From NCBI GenBank assembly GCA_012513915.1, contig JAAZBG010000201.1, forward strand, positions 1-35,091: a stretch of 35,091 bases of DNA. The letters run 5' to 3'. Position numbers and translations under genes: made by a program. Shown in pieces: positions 9,165 through 18,911 of the stretch. This DNA is from Fibrobacter sp. (lineage in GTDB: Bacteria > Fibrobacterota > Chitinivibrionia > Chitinivibrionales > Chitinispirillaceae). How positions within the stretch are numbered: position 1 is the first letter of the stretch; every line of letters begins with the position of its first letter. The notes beneath the pieces were generated by a model that had not been told where the DNA came from, ran no database searches, and worked only from the letters and a program-made list of their open reading frames with translations.

Positions 9165-10043
9165 TTGAAACGTTCCACTCATAAACTTGAATATTATATA
9201 CTTGTTGTTGTCCAGAAACTTATCAGTATACTGCCACGCAGAATCACGTTACTACTGGGATCATTCGCCGGCATACTACTCAATATATTCAGACCTTTTA
9301 AAAAAACAATCTATGGAAATTTGCGTTACTGCGAATACTGGAGTGATGATCATATTGACAAAATCGTACCAAAGCTTTACATGATGATGGGACGATATAT
9401 CAGTGATTTTCTCAGATCCGGAGATACAAAGATACCATATCGGGTTCACAACTTTGAAAAGTTACAAAATGCTGTTGATGAAAAAAACGGGATCATTGCG
9501 ATTCTTGCACATATTGGCAATTGGGAAATTCTCGCACAGATCTACGGAAAAACCGTTGACAAGTTAAATGTCATCGCCAAACCAATGAAAAATCAATATG
9601 TTGACAAGTGGCTCGCAGATAAACGCAGCTCAACAGGAGTTACAACAATTTACGCCCAGCAGGCGCTGCGAAAAATGATGGACGTTCTCGGAAAGCAAAA
9701 GGGTGTTGTCGCTATTCTTATTGATCAACATGCCGGCGCCCACGGGACCATGGTACCATTCCTTGGTAAAGACGCAAATACGGTTCGAACAGTCGCAGGA
9801 ATTGTAAGAAAAACAAATTGTGCGGTTGTTCCCACCTATTCGATAATGCAGCCTGATGGTTCCTATGATATCTATATTGACAGAATTCAAAACCCTGATA
9901 CAACAGGACTCTCTGATGATGAAGCGATCGCATTGCTTCAGCGACAACACAATGACATTATATCACAATGGATCCGCAACTATCCGGAACATTACTTCGG
10001 ATGGTTTCACAAACGATACAGAAATATCATCGGGTACAAATGA
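9165..10043 (+). CDS. Lipid A biosynthesis (LpxL/HtrB-type) acyltransferase
   Basis: The 292-residue inner-membrane protein has a hydrophobic N-terminus (about 11-42), the catalytic H-I-G-N-W-E motif (His116, Glu121), and the later family blocks I-D-Q-H-A-G, P-F-L-G-K-D-A-N-T-V-R-T and Y-F-G-W-F-H-K-R-Y-R. It should transfer a secondary acyl chain from acyl-ACP to the lipid A precursor. The start is TTG 9165, with a weak AGGATA site upstream. Nearby lptD and gmhA on the same chromosome arm fit an LPS context, although it is transcribed alone. Which acyl position it modifies cannot be told. Confidence 0.9.
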   Translation: MKRSTHKLEYYILVVVQKLISILPRRITLLLGSFAGILLNIFRPFKKTIYGNLRYCEYWSDDHIDKIVPKLYMMMGRYISDFLRSGDTKIPYRVHNFEKLQNAVDEKNGIIAILAHIGNWEILAQIYGKTVDKLNVIAKPMKNQYVDKWLADKRSSTGVTTIYAQQALRKMMDVLGKQKGVVAILIDQHAGAHGTMVPFLGKDANTVRTVAGIVRKTNCAVVPTYSIMQPDGSYDIYIDRIQNPDTTGLSDDEAIALLQRQHNDIISQWIRNYPEHYFGWFHKRYRNIIGYK

Positions 10044-10201
10044 TATCCGCTGACAGTATTGTTTCAGTGTTTCCTCATACATCAGATACAGTACTATTTG
10101 CAAATACGATTACTTGACATTTATTATCAACAATCCAAATAGATTATCTGTCATTCAAAACTGAATTTTCAAACCATATAAGCATTAAGTATATTTGATC
10201 G

Positions 10202-10942
10202 ATGAATGAAAAACTTGAGAATACCAGACTTTTTAATATCCTTATCATTCTACTTTCGCTTGTTCTTCATGGTGTTGTAATTATCCTGTTTTTTTTGATT
10301 CCGCCTCAAAAACATACTCCTTCTAAACGTAAAATCTTTAATGTCGTTGAATTGCAACGCGGAACACCTGACATAGCGGCGCCTCAACCTGAAGTGAAAA
10401 AAAAGACCGCACCTCAAAAACAAAAAACTACTGAATCTAAAAAGCAACCTTCTTCTCAGCAGATTCAGGAGCAGCCTCACGTTCCTGTTGAAACGACAGC
10501 TCCTGAAGTGATTGCAAGTGATAATGCGCTAAAGGATCAAAGTGCAGCCACTATCCCCCAGGGAACATCGCAACCGGAACCAGGACCGGTATCGCAAACA
10601 CCACCGCAGCAAACATCACAAACGTCTGCACAGCAGGGAACCGTTTTTGGTACCGTTGATGCAGGAATGACAGGATTGATACCTGTAAAGCTTTATGCCC
10701 CTAAACCTGCATACCCCCCTATTGCGCAGGATCTTGGAATCACCGGTACAGTTATTGCCATATTATCAATAGACGAAAACGGGGAAGTTACCGATGTACA
10801 GATTAAAAGCGCTCCTCACAAATCTATGTCTGATGAAGTAAAGCGGACGCTGCTTACCTGGAAATTCAAACCGTTTATTTACAAAGGCGAGAGAGTGATC
10901 GTCAACAGATTTATACAGGAAATCGAGTATAGCGAGCAATAA
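10202..10942 (+). CDS. TonB-family energy transducer
   Basis: The 246-residue protein has one N-terminal membrane segment (about 11-33), a Pro/Gln/Lys/Thr-rich periplasmic linker (about 36-150) and a C-terminal TonB domain (about 163-246; A-P-K-P-A-Y-P-P-I-A then G-T-V-I-A-I-L-S-I-D-E-N-G and W-K-F-K-P-F). The membrane segment has Ser19 and His23 spaced as the Ser16/His20 pair that is essential for E. coli TonB. It should pass proton-motive energy from an ExbB/ExbD motor, not found here, to TonB-dependent outer-membrane receptors. No clear Shine-Dalgarno precedes ATG 10202. It stands alone on its strand and converges with the CDF transporter gene. Confidence 0.88.
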   Translation: MNEKLENTRLFNILIILLSLVLHGVVIILFFLIPPQKHTPSKRKIFNVVELQRGTPDIAAPQPEVKKKTAPQKQKTTESKKQPSSQQIQEQPHVPVETTAPEVIASDNALKDQSAATIPQGTSQPEPGPVSQTPPQQTSQTSAQQGTVFGTVDAGMTGLIPVKLYAPKPAYPPIAQDLGITGTVIAILSIDENGEVTDVQIKSAPHKSMSDEVKRTLLTWKFKPFIYKGERVIVNRFIQEIEYSEQ

Positions 10943-11051
10943 CCACTCTCGCAGAATTCCTTCCAGAGATCATAAAAACAGCCTGTAGACTCTATTTACA
11001 GAATTTAAGATATTTTTATCTGAATAATAATAACAACACTGTCCGTGTATT

Positions 11052-11966
11052 TTATGCGGGATGATAGTGAACATACACTCTTTGAAGCAGTTCTATTTCG
11101 TTACAGAGTTTATTTTCTATTCTTGTGGCAATTCTATCACCATTGGCAACACTCATTGTACCGTCAACGCCAATTGTTATATTTATAACAAGGTAAGGCC
11201 CGAAGCGATGTGCATTTATTTCCTCAACGGTTAAGACATCGGTCATGGGAGAAATGACGTTGCGTATCTGTTTTTCAAGTTCATCACCGGGAACTGTATC
11301 CATAAGCTCATCTGATGATTCCCGCAGGATTTTCACCCCCGTCTTCAGGACCAGAAGTGCCACCACAGCTCCAGCAACAGGATCACCCAATGGTATGTTA
11401 AGCCATCCAAGACCAATACCCACGGCAGCACCAAGAGATGCAAAAATATCGTTACGGTGATCGTACATCAGTGCCATGGCGCTTACATTTTTAGTCGTTT
11501 GCGCTATGCTACGGGTATAAAAATACAATGCCAGCTTTAATGCAACAGTAAACATCGCAGTTGCAAATGTCAAAACCTGCATACTACTTTTTACTTGATA
11601 TTCACCAGTAACCAAATCAAATGCAGTATTGACAGAATCCCAAAAAATTGCAATTGCAGTAGTAATGATAAATGCCCCAACTACAACAGCAGCAATGCTT
11701 TCCATCTGGTGATGCCCAAACGGGTGTTCCTTATCAGCAGGTTTGCCCGCAATCGCAGTAAAAATTTTTACAACAATATAATAGGCGACATCAGAACAGG
11801 AATTGACACCATCAGCAAGCAGTGCCCGGCTGTGCCCTGCAAGACCAATAACAATTTTAAGCACGGCAAGAACTATGTTACTGATCAATCCAAGATTGAC
11901 AACACGGTTAACAAGTACCGTTCGCATAGGGTTGCCGGGATGTAATTCCGGCAGGTTATCTGCCAT
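11052..11966 (-). CDS. Cation diffusion facilitator (CDF) metal exporter
   Basis: The 304-residue protein shows the CDF plan: about six membrane segments in residues 20-225 and a cytoplasmic metal-binding domain after about 225. The signatures are L-L-A-D-G-V-N-S-C-S-D in TM2, K-E-H-P-F-G-H-H-Q-M-E-S in the next loop and Y-D-H-R-N-D in TM5. The Asp-based TM5 motif is more like iron/manganese-type CDFs than the classic zinc HxxxD type, but the substrate is not certain. Its ATG overlaps the gmhA stop by one base (TAATG), so it is co-translated in the ilvD-gmhA-CDF operon. Confidence 0.9.
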   Translation of the reverse strand: MADNLPELHPGNPMRTVLVNRVVNLGLISNIVLAVLKIVIGLAGHSRALLADGVNSCSDVAYYIVVKIFTAIAGKPADKEHPFGHHQMESIAAVVVGAFIITTAIAIFWDSVNTAFDLVTGEYQVKSSMQVLTFATAMFTVALKLALYFYTRSIAQTTKNVSAMALMYDHRNDIFASLGAAVGIGLGWLNIPLGDPVAGAVVALLVLKTGVKILRESSDELMDTVPGDELEKQIRNVISPMTDVLTVEEINAHRFGPYLVINITIGVDGTMSVANGDRIATRIENKLCNEIELLQRVYVHYHPA

Positions 11967-12619
11967 TACATTTGAACTCCGAATATTTCCTCTTCAACCA
12001 TTGCACAAAGCAGATGATAAACAGGAAGATGAAGTTCCTGAATCTGAAAGGTAATCGTATCAGGCACACAAATGTTAATAGTGCAAAGAGCTTTCATTTT
12101 TCCGCCCATCACGTTTGTAAATCCGATGACCGTCATTCCAAGAGCACGGGCAACTTTAACAGCAGCAATAACATTTGCACTGTTACCGGATGTACTTAAC
12201 GCAATAAGAACATCTCCCGGTTTTCCATACCCGTACACCTGTTGTGCAAATACATATTCCGCACCGACATCGTTGATAACAGCAGTAATGAGCGAGGTCT
12301 GACTGACAAGTGATATTGCAGGCAGACCGGTTTCAAGTTTTGATGCAAGCTGTTCTGCATCATCAAATCCGAGATCCTTCATTTTGTTAACAAACACACT
12401 ACTGACAGGACGCAGAACTTTGAATTTTTTCATAAATTCACCAACGATATGTTCTGTATCCGCAGCACTTCCACCATTTCCGCAGACAAGTACTTTACCA
12501 CCGTTGGTAAAACAGTTCAGCAGTGCGTTAAACGCATTCAGTATCTCCTTGCTGCAGGTATGCAGTGACGGATATTTTTCCATGCATGCATCAAAAAGAA
12601 TTTTAGTACTATTTTTCAT
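11966..12619 (-). CDS. gmhA: Phosphoheptose (sedoheptulose-7-phosphate) isomerase, GmhA-like
   Basis: The 217-residue protein has one SIS domain with nearly all GmhA landmarks: V-C-G-N-G-G-S-A-A-D-T-E-H, S-L-I-T-A-V-I-N-D, V-F-A-Q-Q-V, G-D-V-L-I-A-L-S-T-S-G-N-S-A-N-V and the C-terminal I-Q-E-L-H with catalytic-type Glu and His. GmhA makes D-glycero-manno-heptose-7-phosphate, the first step to the heptose of the LPS core. It is about 25 residues longer than E. coli GmhA, largely through an insert after the first motif (about 72-100). The ATG lies five bases after the ilvD stop, and its ribosome site is inside the ilvD tail. A paralogous role such as DiaA-like cannot be excluded. Confidence 0.8.
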   Translation of the reverse strand: MKNSTKILFDACMEKYPSLHTCSKEILNAFNALLNCFTNGGKVLVCGNGGSAADTEHIVGEFMKKFKVLRPVSSVFVNKMKDLGFDDAEQLASKLETGLPAISLVSQTSLITAVINDVGAEYVFAQQVYGYGKPGDVLIALSTSGNSANVIAAVKVARALGMTVIGFTNVMGGKMKALCTINICVPDTITFQIQELHLPVYHLLCAMVEEEIFGVQM

Positions 12620-12624
12620 GGTGG

Positions 12625-14469
12625 TTATTCCTTTTCACCCGGCAGACAGCGCACAGCACCCTGATCTGCAGATGACGCAAATAACGCATATGCTCTTAGT
12701 GCCTGCGATACACTTCGTTCCCGTTTTGCGGGCTTGAATGCTTTATCACCCTTTGCAAGTTCTTCTTTACGCCTTGCTTCAAGTATTTCCTTTGATATCT
12801 TTACATTAATAGATCTCGCGGGAATATCGATTTCAATTATATCACCGGTCTGAATGAGCCCGATCGCGCCACCCGAAGCCGCTTCAGGTGAGGCATGCCC
12901 AATTGACAATCCTGATGTTCCACCGGAAAAGCGTCCATCGGTAATCAATGCACACTGTTTTCCAAGGTGACGTGACTTAATATATGATGTAGGATAGAGC
13001 ATTTCCTGCATTCCGGGGCCGCCTTTTGGCCCTTCATAGCGAATCACCACGACATCGCCAGCTTCAACTTCTTTCAGAATGCCATCACAGGCTTCTTCCT
13101 GCGAATCATACACCCGCGCTTTTCCGCTAAACTTAAAAATTGATTCATCAACACCTGCGGTTTTAACAATACACCCGTTTTCAGCAATATTCCCGAAAAG
13201 TACAGCAAGTCCACCATCCTTACTATAAGAATGGGCTGTGTCCCGAATACATCCCTCCGCACGGTCATCATCAAGAGTATCGAAATAGTTTTCCTGTGAT
13301 GCCATCACAAGATTCCGTTTTGCCCCTTCAGGTGCACTTAAATATATCTGACGCGCATCCTGCGATAAATCAGGACTTTTAATATCATGTGCTTTTAATC
13401 CCGCTTCAAGCGTAACCCCATCAACACGATTTACATTTTTGTTAATCAACCCTGCCCGTGCGAGTTCACCAAGGATTCCAAGTATACCACCTGCATGATT
13501 AACATCCTCAATATGATACTTCTGTGTATTCGGAGCTACTTTACACAGCACAGGAATCTTTCTTGACAATGAATCGATGTCTTTCATGGTAAAGTTTACT
13601 TCTGCGGAACGGGCAACAGCAAGCAGATGAAGTACCGTATTGGTTGACCCTCCCATTGCAATATCAAGTGACATCGCATTCATAAAAGCCTCGTAGGTTG
13701 CGATTGACCGGGGGAGAACACTGGTGTCACCGTTACCATAATAGGCATTTGCCATTTCGACAATTCGTCTGGCAGCTTTTTCAAAAAGTTTCATTCTGTT
13801 CTTATGAGTTGCAACGACAGTTCCGTTTCCGGGCAATGAAAGGCCAAGTGCTTCAGTAAGACAATTCATTGAATTTGCAGTGAACATTCCTGAACATGAA
13901 CCGCATGTCGGACACGCAGCAACCTCAATTGCAGCGATTTCGCTATCCGAAACACTGCTATCTGCAGCCATAACCATTGCATCAATAAGATCGTACTTCT
14001 TATCATTCAACCTGCCAGCCTCCATCGGGCCGCCACTTACAAAAATAGCCGGGATGTTAAGTCTCATTGCTGCAATCAGCATTCCCGGAGTGATCTTGTC
14101 GCAGTTTGATATACAGATCATAGCATCGGCTTTATGTGCATTTACCATATATTCAACACTGTCGGCTATCAGTTCTCTTGACGGAAGTGAATACAGCATT
14201 CCATCATGTCCCATAGCGATACCATCATCAATAGCGATTGTATTGAATTCTGCAGCAAAGCACCCCTGCTCTTCGATCAGTTTCTTTACATGCTGACCAA
14301 TATCGTGCAGGTGAACGTGTCCGGGCACAAACTGTGTAAACGAATTGACAATTGCGATAACAGGTTTACCGATCTGTTCCTCTTTCATCCCGTTTGCACG
14401 CCATAAACTTCTTGCCCCTGCCATTCTGCGTCCAGAGGTCGTTGTTGCACTCCGTAATGTAATTGCCAT
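12625..14469 (-). CDS. ilvD: Dihydroxy-acid dehydratase
   Basis: At 614 residues the protein is full length for IlvD, which dehydrates 2,3-dihydroxy-isovalerate and -methylvalerate in valine, leucine and isoleucine synthesis. It is collinear with the E. coli enzyme from the N-terminus ([28 protein letters not shown]). It has S-N-C-D-K-I-T-P-G with Cys123 and [16 protein letters not shown] around residues 186-200 as iron-sulfur ligands. The residues near position 50 match the E. coli oxygen-sensitive cluster type. ATAAGGAG precedes ATG 14469. No other branched-chain gene lies in the window; the genes downstream are gmhA and a CDF transporter. Confidence 0.97.
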   Translation of the reverse strand: MAITLRSATTTSGRRMAGARSLWRANGMKEEQIGKPVIAIVNSFTQFVPGHVHLHDIGQHVKKLIEEQGCFAAEFNTIAIDDGIAMGHDGMLYSLPSRELIADSVEYMVNAHKADAMICISNCDKITPGMLIAAMRLNIPAIFVSGGPMEAGRLNDKKYDLIDAMVMAADSSVSDSEIAAIEVAACPTCGSCSGMFTANSMNCLTEALGLSLPGNGTVVATHKNRMKLFEKAARRIVEMANAYYGNGDTSVLPRSIATYEAFMNAMSLDIAMGGSTNTVLHLLAVARSAEVNFTMKDIDSLSRKIPVLCKVAPNTQKYHIEDVNHAGGILGILGELARAGLINKNVNRVDGVTLEAGLKAHDIKSPDLSQDARQIYLSAPEGAKRNLVMASQENYFDTLDDDRAEGCIRDTAHSYSKDGGLAVLFGNIAENGCIVKTAGVDESIFKFSGKARVYDSQEEACDGILKEVEAGDVVVIRYEGPKGGPGMQEMLYPTSYIKSRHLGKQCALITDGRFSGGTSGLSIGHASPEAASGGAIGLIQTGDIIEIDIPARSINVKISKEILEARRKEELAKGDKAFKPAKRERSVSQALRAYALFASSADQGAVRCLPGEKE

Positions 14470-14735
14470 TCACACCGCTCCTTATAATAAAGCTATTTTG
14501 TATTCCAAATATTGATCATATGAAAATAACCCATTATTTGTCGTGGTGCAAGGAGAAGTTTGAAGGGCGAATTATTATTCACTGAGCCGGATTCACGGCA
14601 AACAATGCAAATTAGGGTAAAACATACGACAGGGGTCTCCTGACCACCGGTAATACTGATAGCCGGGAAATATCAAACAGCAAATTAAATCTATTGCTCA
14701 AAAAACAGATTTGCCTCAATAATGACATAATATAT

Positions 14736-15027
14736 ATGGAAAAACTATCATGATTTTCCTGCGGTTATCACCAGGTATACTGTTATATTTACCTCTTTTA
14801 TTTCAATTTTTTACGCGAATGTGTCCGTGTGTTTCAATTCGCTTGCCGGTATTGTTGAAATTCAGAGAACCGGAGCTGTCAAATAAGAGTATGCATCGAA
14901 GGATAGCAAAGTTTTTAGCAATGATCTGATTCGCATCCCGGATATGAGAATCGCCATATTAAAATGGCCGGATGGTTACCGAATCATCTGCGTAATTTAC
15001 TATATTATTACATCGAACTGTTTTTAA
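14736..15027 (+). pseudogene. Remnant of a FecR-domain secreted protein gene
   Basis: A short start at 14736 (M-E-K-L-S, then stop) shifts frame into a signal-peptide-like stretch (about 14755-14840: V-I-F-T-S-F-I-S-I-F-Y-A-N) that continues as S-L-A-G-I-V-E-I-Q-R-T-G-A-V-K. A TAA at 14884 interrupts it. The same frame resumes as S-N-D-L-I-R-I-P-D-M-R-I-A-I-L-K-W-P-D-G-Y-R-I and stops at 15025. G-x-V-x-x-x-R-x-G, then D-x-I-R, then A-x-L-x-W-x-D-G is the core pattern of the FecR periplasmic domain. So the remnant shows at least one frameshift and one nonsense mutation, and the rest of the gene is gone. It lies directly upstream of the FG-GAP gene. The assignment rests on a short match. Confidence 0.5.
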
Positions 15028-15045
15028 TTTTCCAGGAGTTTACAA

Positions 15046-16308
15046 TTGAGTAACAGAGCACTACTACCGGTCATAGCCGTATTCTGGTTGTCATCATTTG
15101 GTGCGGATTCGTTACAGGCTCAACCTGAAATTTCGCTGCTACCACAGACAATAGATACATCAGTATCTATTCCGGATGAACGAATCAATTCACCTGCTGC
15201 CGGGCCAGACACTGCAAACCGGTCATCTGCTACAGCGTCGGCACAAACGCCTGCCCCTCTGATCAATCCGTCTGTTCCTTCAAGTGAAAATAGCCCTCTT
15301 GATTTCAAAGAGGTTTACAAACAGACATTCTCACTGATCATCAAGAGTGTTTCGATATACGACATTGACAATGATGGGTATAAGGAGACTATTCTTCTTA
15401 CCGACAACAAGTTATTTGTATTTCGTTATAAAAACAGAGCTTTTCCTAAACTTTATGAATTTAAAGCACCAGCCGGTGTTTCATTTGTCAGTATTGACAT
15501 TGCCGATATGGATAATGATTCATCACCTGAATTCTATTTGTCAGCGACGAATACAGGTACAGATTCCTACCGGTCGATGATCGTTGCGTTTACAAATAAT
15601 GGCTTTTCGATACTGAAAAAAAGGGTGCCGTATCTGCTGCGGATAACTGATTTAATTAATAATAAAAAAATGCTTATCGGTCAAAAATACTCTAAAGCCG
15701 GAACACATAAGGGAGAACTATACCATCTTGAACTTATGAATAACACACTGCGTGTAAAAGATAAAGTCCGAATCCCGGAAAAATCAGTTCATGGGTTTTC
15801 TGTTCTTAAGAACATACAGAGCAACACACAGGTACTCGTAACGCAGGCACCATCGGGACATATTGAATTAATTGACATGGTAAGTAACAGCATACTTACC
15901 GGTTCTGAAGGAAAATATGGCGGCAATCCGTTTACAATAAGGTTGTCGTCAGCTGATGCCTCATCCTATCCTGTATCGATACTTCCGGTCAGAACAATCA
16001 CGGCAGATTTCAATCTGGATGGAATTGACGAAATCGTATGTGTAAAAAACAATGAAGCTTTTAACAACATGCTTGAAACAACAAAAATTTACACGCGAGG
16101 ACATTTTGAAATACTTGGTTTTGAAGGTACCAGTATGATTAAACAGCTATGGAAATCGGGATCATTCAGTGGTTTTATCAGTGATCTTGCCTATGAAGAT
16201 TTTGACAATAATGGAACACCGGATCTGCTCCTGATCAAGCCGGTACGACCGGAAAAAACGTTATTTAAAAAAGCTGAGACTGAAATAATCGTCCTCAATC
16301 AAAAGTAA
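15046..16308 (+). CDS. Secreted FG-GAP/VCBS-repeat protein
   Basis: The 420-residue protein has a signal peptide (cleavage near residue 25), a Ser/Pro/Thr-rich spacer (about 28-85) and a beta-propeller-like body with four calcium-loop motifs: D-I-D-N-D-G-Y-K-E (about 105), D-M-D-N-D-S-S-P-E (about 152), D-F-N-L-D-G-I-D-E (about 323) and D-F-D-N-N-G-T-P-D (about 385). Such FG-GAP/VCBS repeats are found in integrin-like and exported surface proteins. The specific role is unknown. The start is TTG 15046, supported by CAGGAG upstream. The gene begins 18 nt after the end of the FecR-like remnant, with which it may once have formed an operon. Confidence 0.75.
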   Translation: MSNRALLPVIAVFWLSSFGADSLQAQPEISLLPQTIDTSVSIPDERINSPAAGPDTANRSSATASAQTPAPLINPSVPSSENSPLDFKEVYKQTFSLIIKSVSIYDIDNDGYKETILLTDNKLFVFRYKNRAFPKLYEFKAPAGVSFVSIDIADMDNDSSPEFYLSATNTGTDSYRSMIVAFTNNGFSILKKRVPYLLRITDLINNKKMLIGQKYSKAGTHKGELYHLELMNNTLRVKDKVRIPEKSVHGFSVLKNIQSNTQVLVTQAPSGHIELIDMVSNSILTGSEGKYGGNPFTIRLSSADASSYPVSILPVRTITADFNLDGIDEIVCVKNNEAFNNMLETTKIYTRGHFEILGFEGTSMIKQLWKSGSFSGFISDLAYEDFDNNGTPDLLLIKPVRPEKTLFKKAETEIIVLNQK

Positions 16309-16356
16309 ACTAATTACCGCAATATCTGTTGACAATCTAATAAAAGTACCTATAAG

Positions 16357-16396
16357 AACAACGGGATTTTGCATATTGATACAAAATCCCGTTGTT
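16357..16396. terminator. Bidirectional terminator-like hairpin between convergent genes
   Basis: A perfect 15-bp stem (AACAACGGGATTTTG, 16357-16371, with its complement at 16382-16396) has a 10-nt loop. It lies between the stops of the FG-GAP gene (+) and the barrel protein gene (-). Only a weak A/T tract follows the stem on each strand. Confidence 0.7.
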
Positions 16397-16421
16397 GTAA
16401 AAACAGTCATTTAACAAACAG

Positions 16422-17543
16422 TTACAGATCAACCATTGTTTTAAAACCGAAGTACAATACAGGTGCAGTTTTGGTATGCTTCTCATCCTGATCGATATAG
16501 CCGATTTCAGGAATAAACCTTAGACCTGCAACCGGTTTGTAAATACAGTTTCCGTAAACAGAATAACATTGAATTGCTGACGCATGGTCTGTTCCCGGCT
16601 TCTCATAGCTGGCACCACCTCCAAGAACTACAGATACCTGTTTACTAAGTTCAAGTGTAACTGATGCAGGAAGACCCCACATTGATCCATTTTTCACTTC
16701 CCCATTAACAATAGTCGCGACAGACGCATTCGGCCATGCATTAATACCTGTGTGATCTGAATTAATACCCCATGAAAACGCAAGCATAAATTTCATAATA
16801 CTGGCATTGAGCTCAAAATCAGCTCCCACAGCAAAACCATGAATATTCTCTTTTAGTTCTCTTTTACCGGATGTTGCAGCAGAGTCAATGAACTTCTGTT
16901 CAAACATATTCCATGCACCCATAGTACGAACCTCAAGCAGGTCATTTTTGTAGCCAGTCCTGAACTGTAACTGTGGAGTTTTTGATTCTGCTTTTACAAG
17001 ACGTCTGGTTGAACCGGCAACAGCAACAGCCTTGAGATTGACATCATTACTAACTAACGCAATAGTTGTCTCTTTTCCAAGATGCAACTGATACAGCATC
17101 GCTTTATCGTTGTGATAACGTCTCCCGCCAAATTTACCCTGATCAACCTCATCGTAGTATCCCTGAAGTGCATACTTTACTGTAAAGGGAGCATCAGTAA
17201 TACCGATTGTCAAACCAACCATATCGGTAAATGCCCATTTTCCCCAGGCCTGACGAACACGAACATACGGTGCTGATGCTTTGGGGTGCGGAAGCGTAAA
17301 CTCCACCTGCCCCTGGTATTTTTCGCCGGCAACCCTGGCACCAAAACGGCTTAAACCATTAAATGTTTCTCGGTTTCCCTGATAGAAAGTATTTGTGACG
17401 ATGGTTGTATCGATTTCTTTGGGCATTGTCACTTCCCACCAATAACCCTGTCTGTGTGAAGAATAAAACTTGAAATCAGCAGCCTGAAGCATTACAGGTA
17501 CCATAATGAAACCTGTTATAATAATTGATCGTAATCCAGCCAT
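16422..17543 (-). CDS. Outer-membrane beta-barrel (porin-like) protein
   Basis: The 373-residue protein has a signal peptide (MAGLRSIIITGFIMVPVMLQA) followed by alternating polar/hydrophobic strands rich in aromatic residues and short turns. It ends V-L-Y-F-G-F-K-T-M-V-D-L, consistent with a closing barrel strand. There is no long hydrophobic helix after the signal. The N-terminal mature part (F-K-F-Y-S-S-H-R-Q-G-Y-W-W-E-V) and a middle segment Y-V-R-V-R-Q-A-W-G-K-W look like porin strands. I do not recognise a named family. AAAGGAG precedes the ATG. It is a single-gene unit, and the TTTGGAATACAAA element lies 50-62 nt upstream of its start. Confidence 0.6.
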   Translation of the reverse strand: MAGLRSIIITGFIMVPVMLQAADFKFYSSHRQGYWWEVTMPKEIDTTIVTNTFYQGNRETFNGLSRFGARVAGEKYQGQVEFTLPHPKASAPYVRVRQAWGKWAFTDMVGLTIGITDAPFTVKYALQGYYDEVDQGKFGGRRYHNDKAMLYQLHLGKETTIALVSNDVNLKAVAVAGSTRRLVKAESKTPQLQFRTGYKNDLLEVRTMGAWNMFEQKFIDSAATSGKRELKENIHGFAVGADFELNASIMKFMLAFSWGINSDHTGINAWPNASVATIVNGEVKNGSMWGLPASVTLELSKQVSVVLGGGASYEKPGTDHASAIQCYSVYGNCIYKPVAGLRFIPEIGYIDQDEKHTKTAPVLYFGFKTMVDL

Positions 17544-17926
17544 TGAATCAAACTCCTTTTAAAAGAAAAACATTGGATTCTGTTTCCTGTCATTTGTATT
17601 CCAAAAATGATTACAACACATAACAACTACACATAAATGATAATACTTTGCAAAATGCACAATCGTCTTTTTGTTTATTAGTAAACCCGCCAGATTTATG
17701 GTATTCTGATGAAGTATACAATTCAACAATAAAACCGGGTGTACAGCAATCATCAAGACACCAGGATTTAAAATAATCAACGTATCTTCTACTTGTAAAG
17801 ATCGATTCGCAATTATACAATAATGTATTTCAATTGTACATTTATTTATCCAAAACTTTTCCTATCATCAATTCCATGGTGTAATGTAGATTATAACCAC
17901 GATTTACAGTAACATAGGACTGCAAT
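17544..17926. other. Divergent intergenic region with a shared 13-mer
   Basis: This 383-nt AT-rich stretch separates the barrel protein gene (-) from the AEC carrier gene (+). Short minus-strand open frames here (17559-17820) have no ribosome site or family resemblance. TTTGGAATACAAA (minus strand, 17593-17605) also occurs upstream of ilvD. No RNA gene is visible. Confidence 0.5.
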
Positions 17927-18895
17927 GTGTCAGGTACAGTTTTAACAAATCTTTTTTTCAGTTTTAATGCAGTTATACCGGTATTCATTATTATTGGAGG
18001 AGGTTTTTTTCTTAAAAAGAGGAATCTCCTTAATGATGATTTTTCAGCTGCATCTAATAAACTTGTGTTTACCATTGCACTTCCTGCCATGATTTTTGAC
18101 TCCGTGTATCAGGTAAATTTTAAATCGATTTTTGATCTTAATCTGATTCTATTCAGTGTCAGCGGAACACTTATTCAATTTGTACTCATAACGATAGGTG
18201 CATTTGGTTTATTGGCAGCAAGAAAATCAATCGGTGCATTCGTTCAGGGTGGATTCAGAAGCAATTTTATCATACTGGGTATTCCTCTTATAAAAAATCT
18301 ATCATCAACACTTGGTGCTGATGCATCAGCAAAAAGCAGTATTATCGTTTCAATTATCATACCTCTCTATAATATTCTTGCCGTTATCATTCTCACTGCA
18401 ACATCACTTGAAAGATCACTATCCTGGAAAAAAAAAGTGCTCTTTGATATCGCGAAGAATCCTTTAATAATCGCCGTACTTCTTGCGATTCCCTTTTCTG
18501 TCACCGGATTCAGATTGCCCGGCTTTATTGAAAAAACAATTATCTACCTGTCAGCAATTGCATTACCGCTGGCGCTACTTGACATTGGCTACAATTTCAA
18601 GTTTACAGTATTTATTGGTAATCTGCGGCTTGCTGCTGTGGCATCATTTATTAAAATTATTGTGTCACCACTGCTATTCACTACTGCTGCATATTTTCTT
18701 GGTTTTAAAGGATCATCACTGGGCGTTATTTATATACTGTTTGCATCACCAACAGCAGTCAGCAGCTATATAATGGCAAAGAACATGAACAATGATGCCG
18801 ACCTGTCGGCCAATATTGTGCTTCTTACAACGGTCGGTTCACTTGTTACACTTTTTTTGGGAGTGTTTGTTTTAAAATCGCTGGGGATGCTATAG
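17927..18895 (+). CDS. AEC-family (auxin efflux carrier-like) transporter
   Basis: The 322-residue protein has about ten membrane segments. Its N-terminus (A-V-I-P-V-F-I-I-I-G-G-G-F-F-L-K-K-R, then N-K-L-V-F-T-I-A-L-P-A-M-I-F) is typical of bacterial AEC carriers, which move organic acids or amino-acid derivatives. The second half repeats the fold (G-S-S-L-G-V-I-Y-I-L-F-A-S-P-T-A-V-S-S-Y-I-M-A). The start is GTG 17927 with a weak AGGA upstream; no better start is available in frame. The gene stands alone, ending at a hairpin shared with the ribbon-helix-helix gene. The substrate is unknown. Confidence 0.88.
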   Translation: MSGTVLTNLFFSFNAVIPVFIIIGGGFFLKKRNLLNDDFSAASNKLVFTIALPAMIFDSVYQVNFKSIFDLNLILFSVSGTLIQFVLITIGAFGLLAARKSIGAFVQGGFRSNFIILGIPLIKNLSSTLGADASAKSSIIVSIIIPLYNILAVIILTATSLERSLSWKKKVLFDIAKNPLIIAVLLAIPFSVTGFRLPGFIEKTIIYLSAIALPLALLDIGYNFKFTVFIGNLRLAAVASFIKIIVSPLLFTTAAYFLGFKGSSLGVIYILFASPTAVSSYIMAKNMNNDADLSANIVLLTTVGSLVTLFLGVFVLKSLGML

Positions 18896-18911
18896 ACAGC
18901 AGACAAAAAGG

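Noticed and set aside
17559..17820. Two short minus-strand open frames (69-73 residues)
   Set aside because: They overlap each other in different frames, lack ribosome sites and have random-looking composition.
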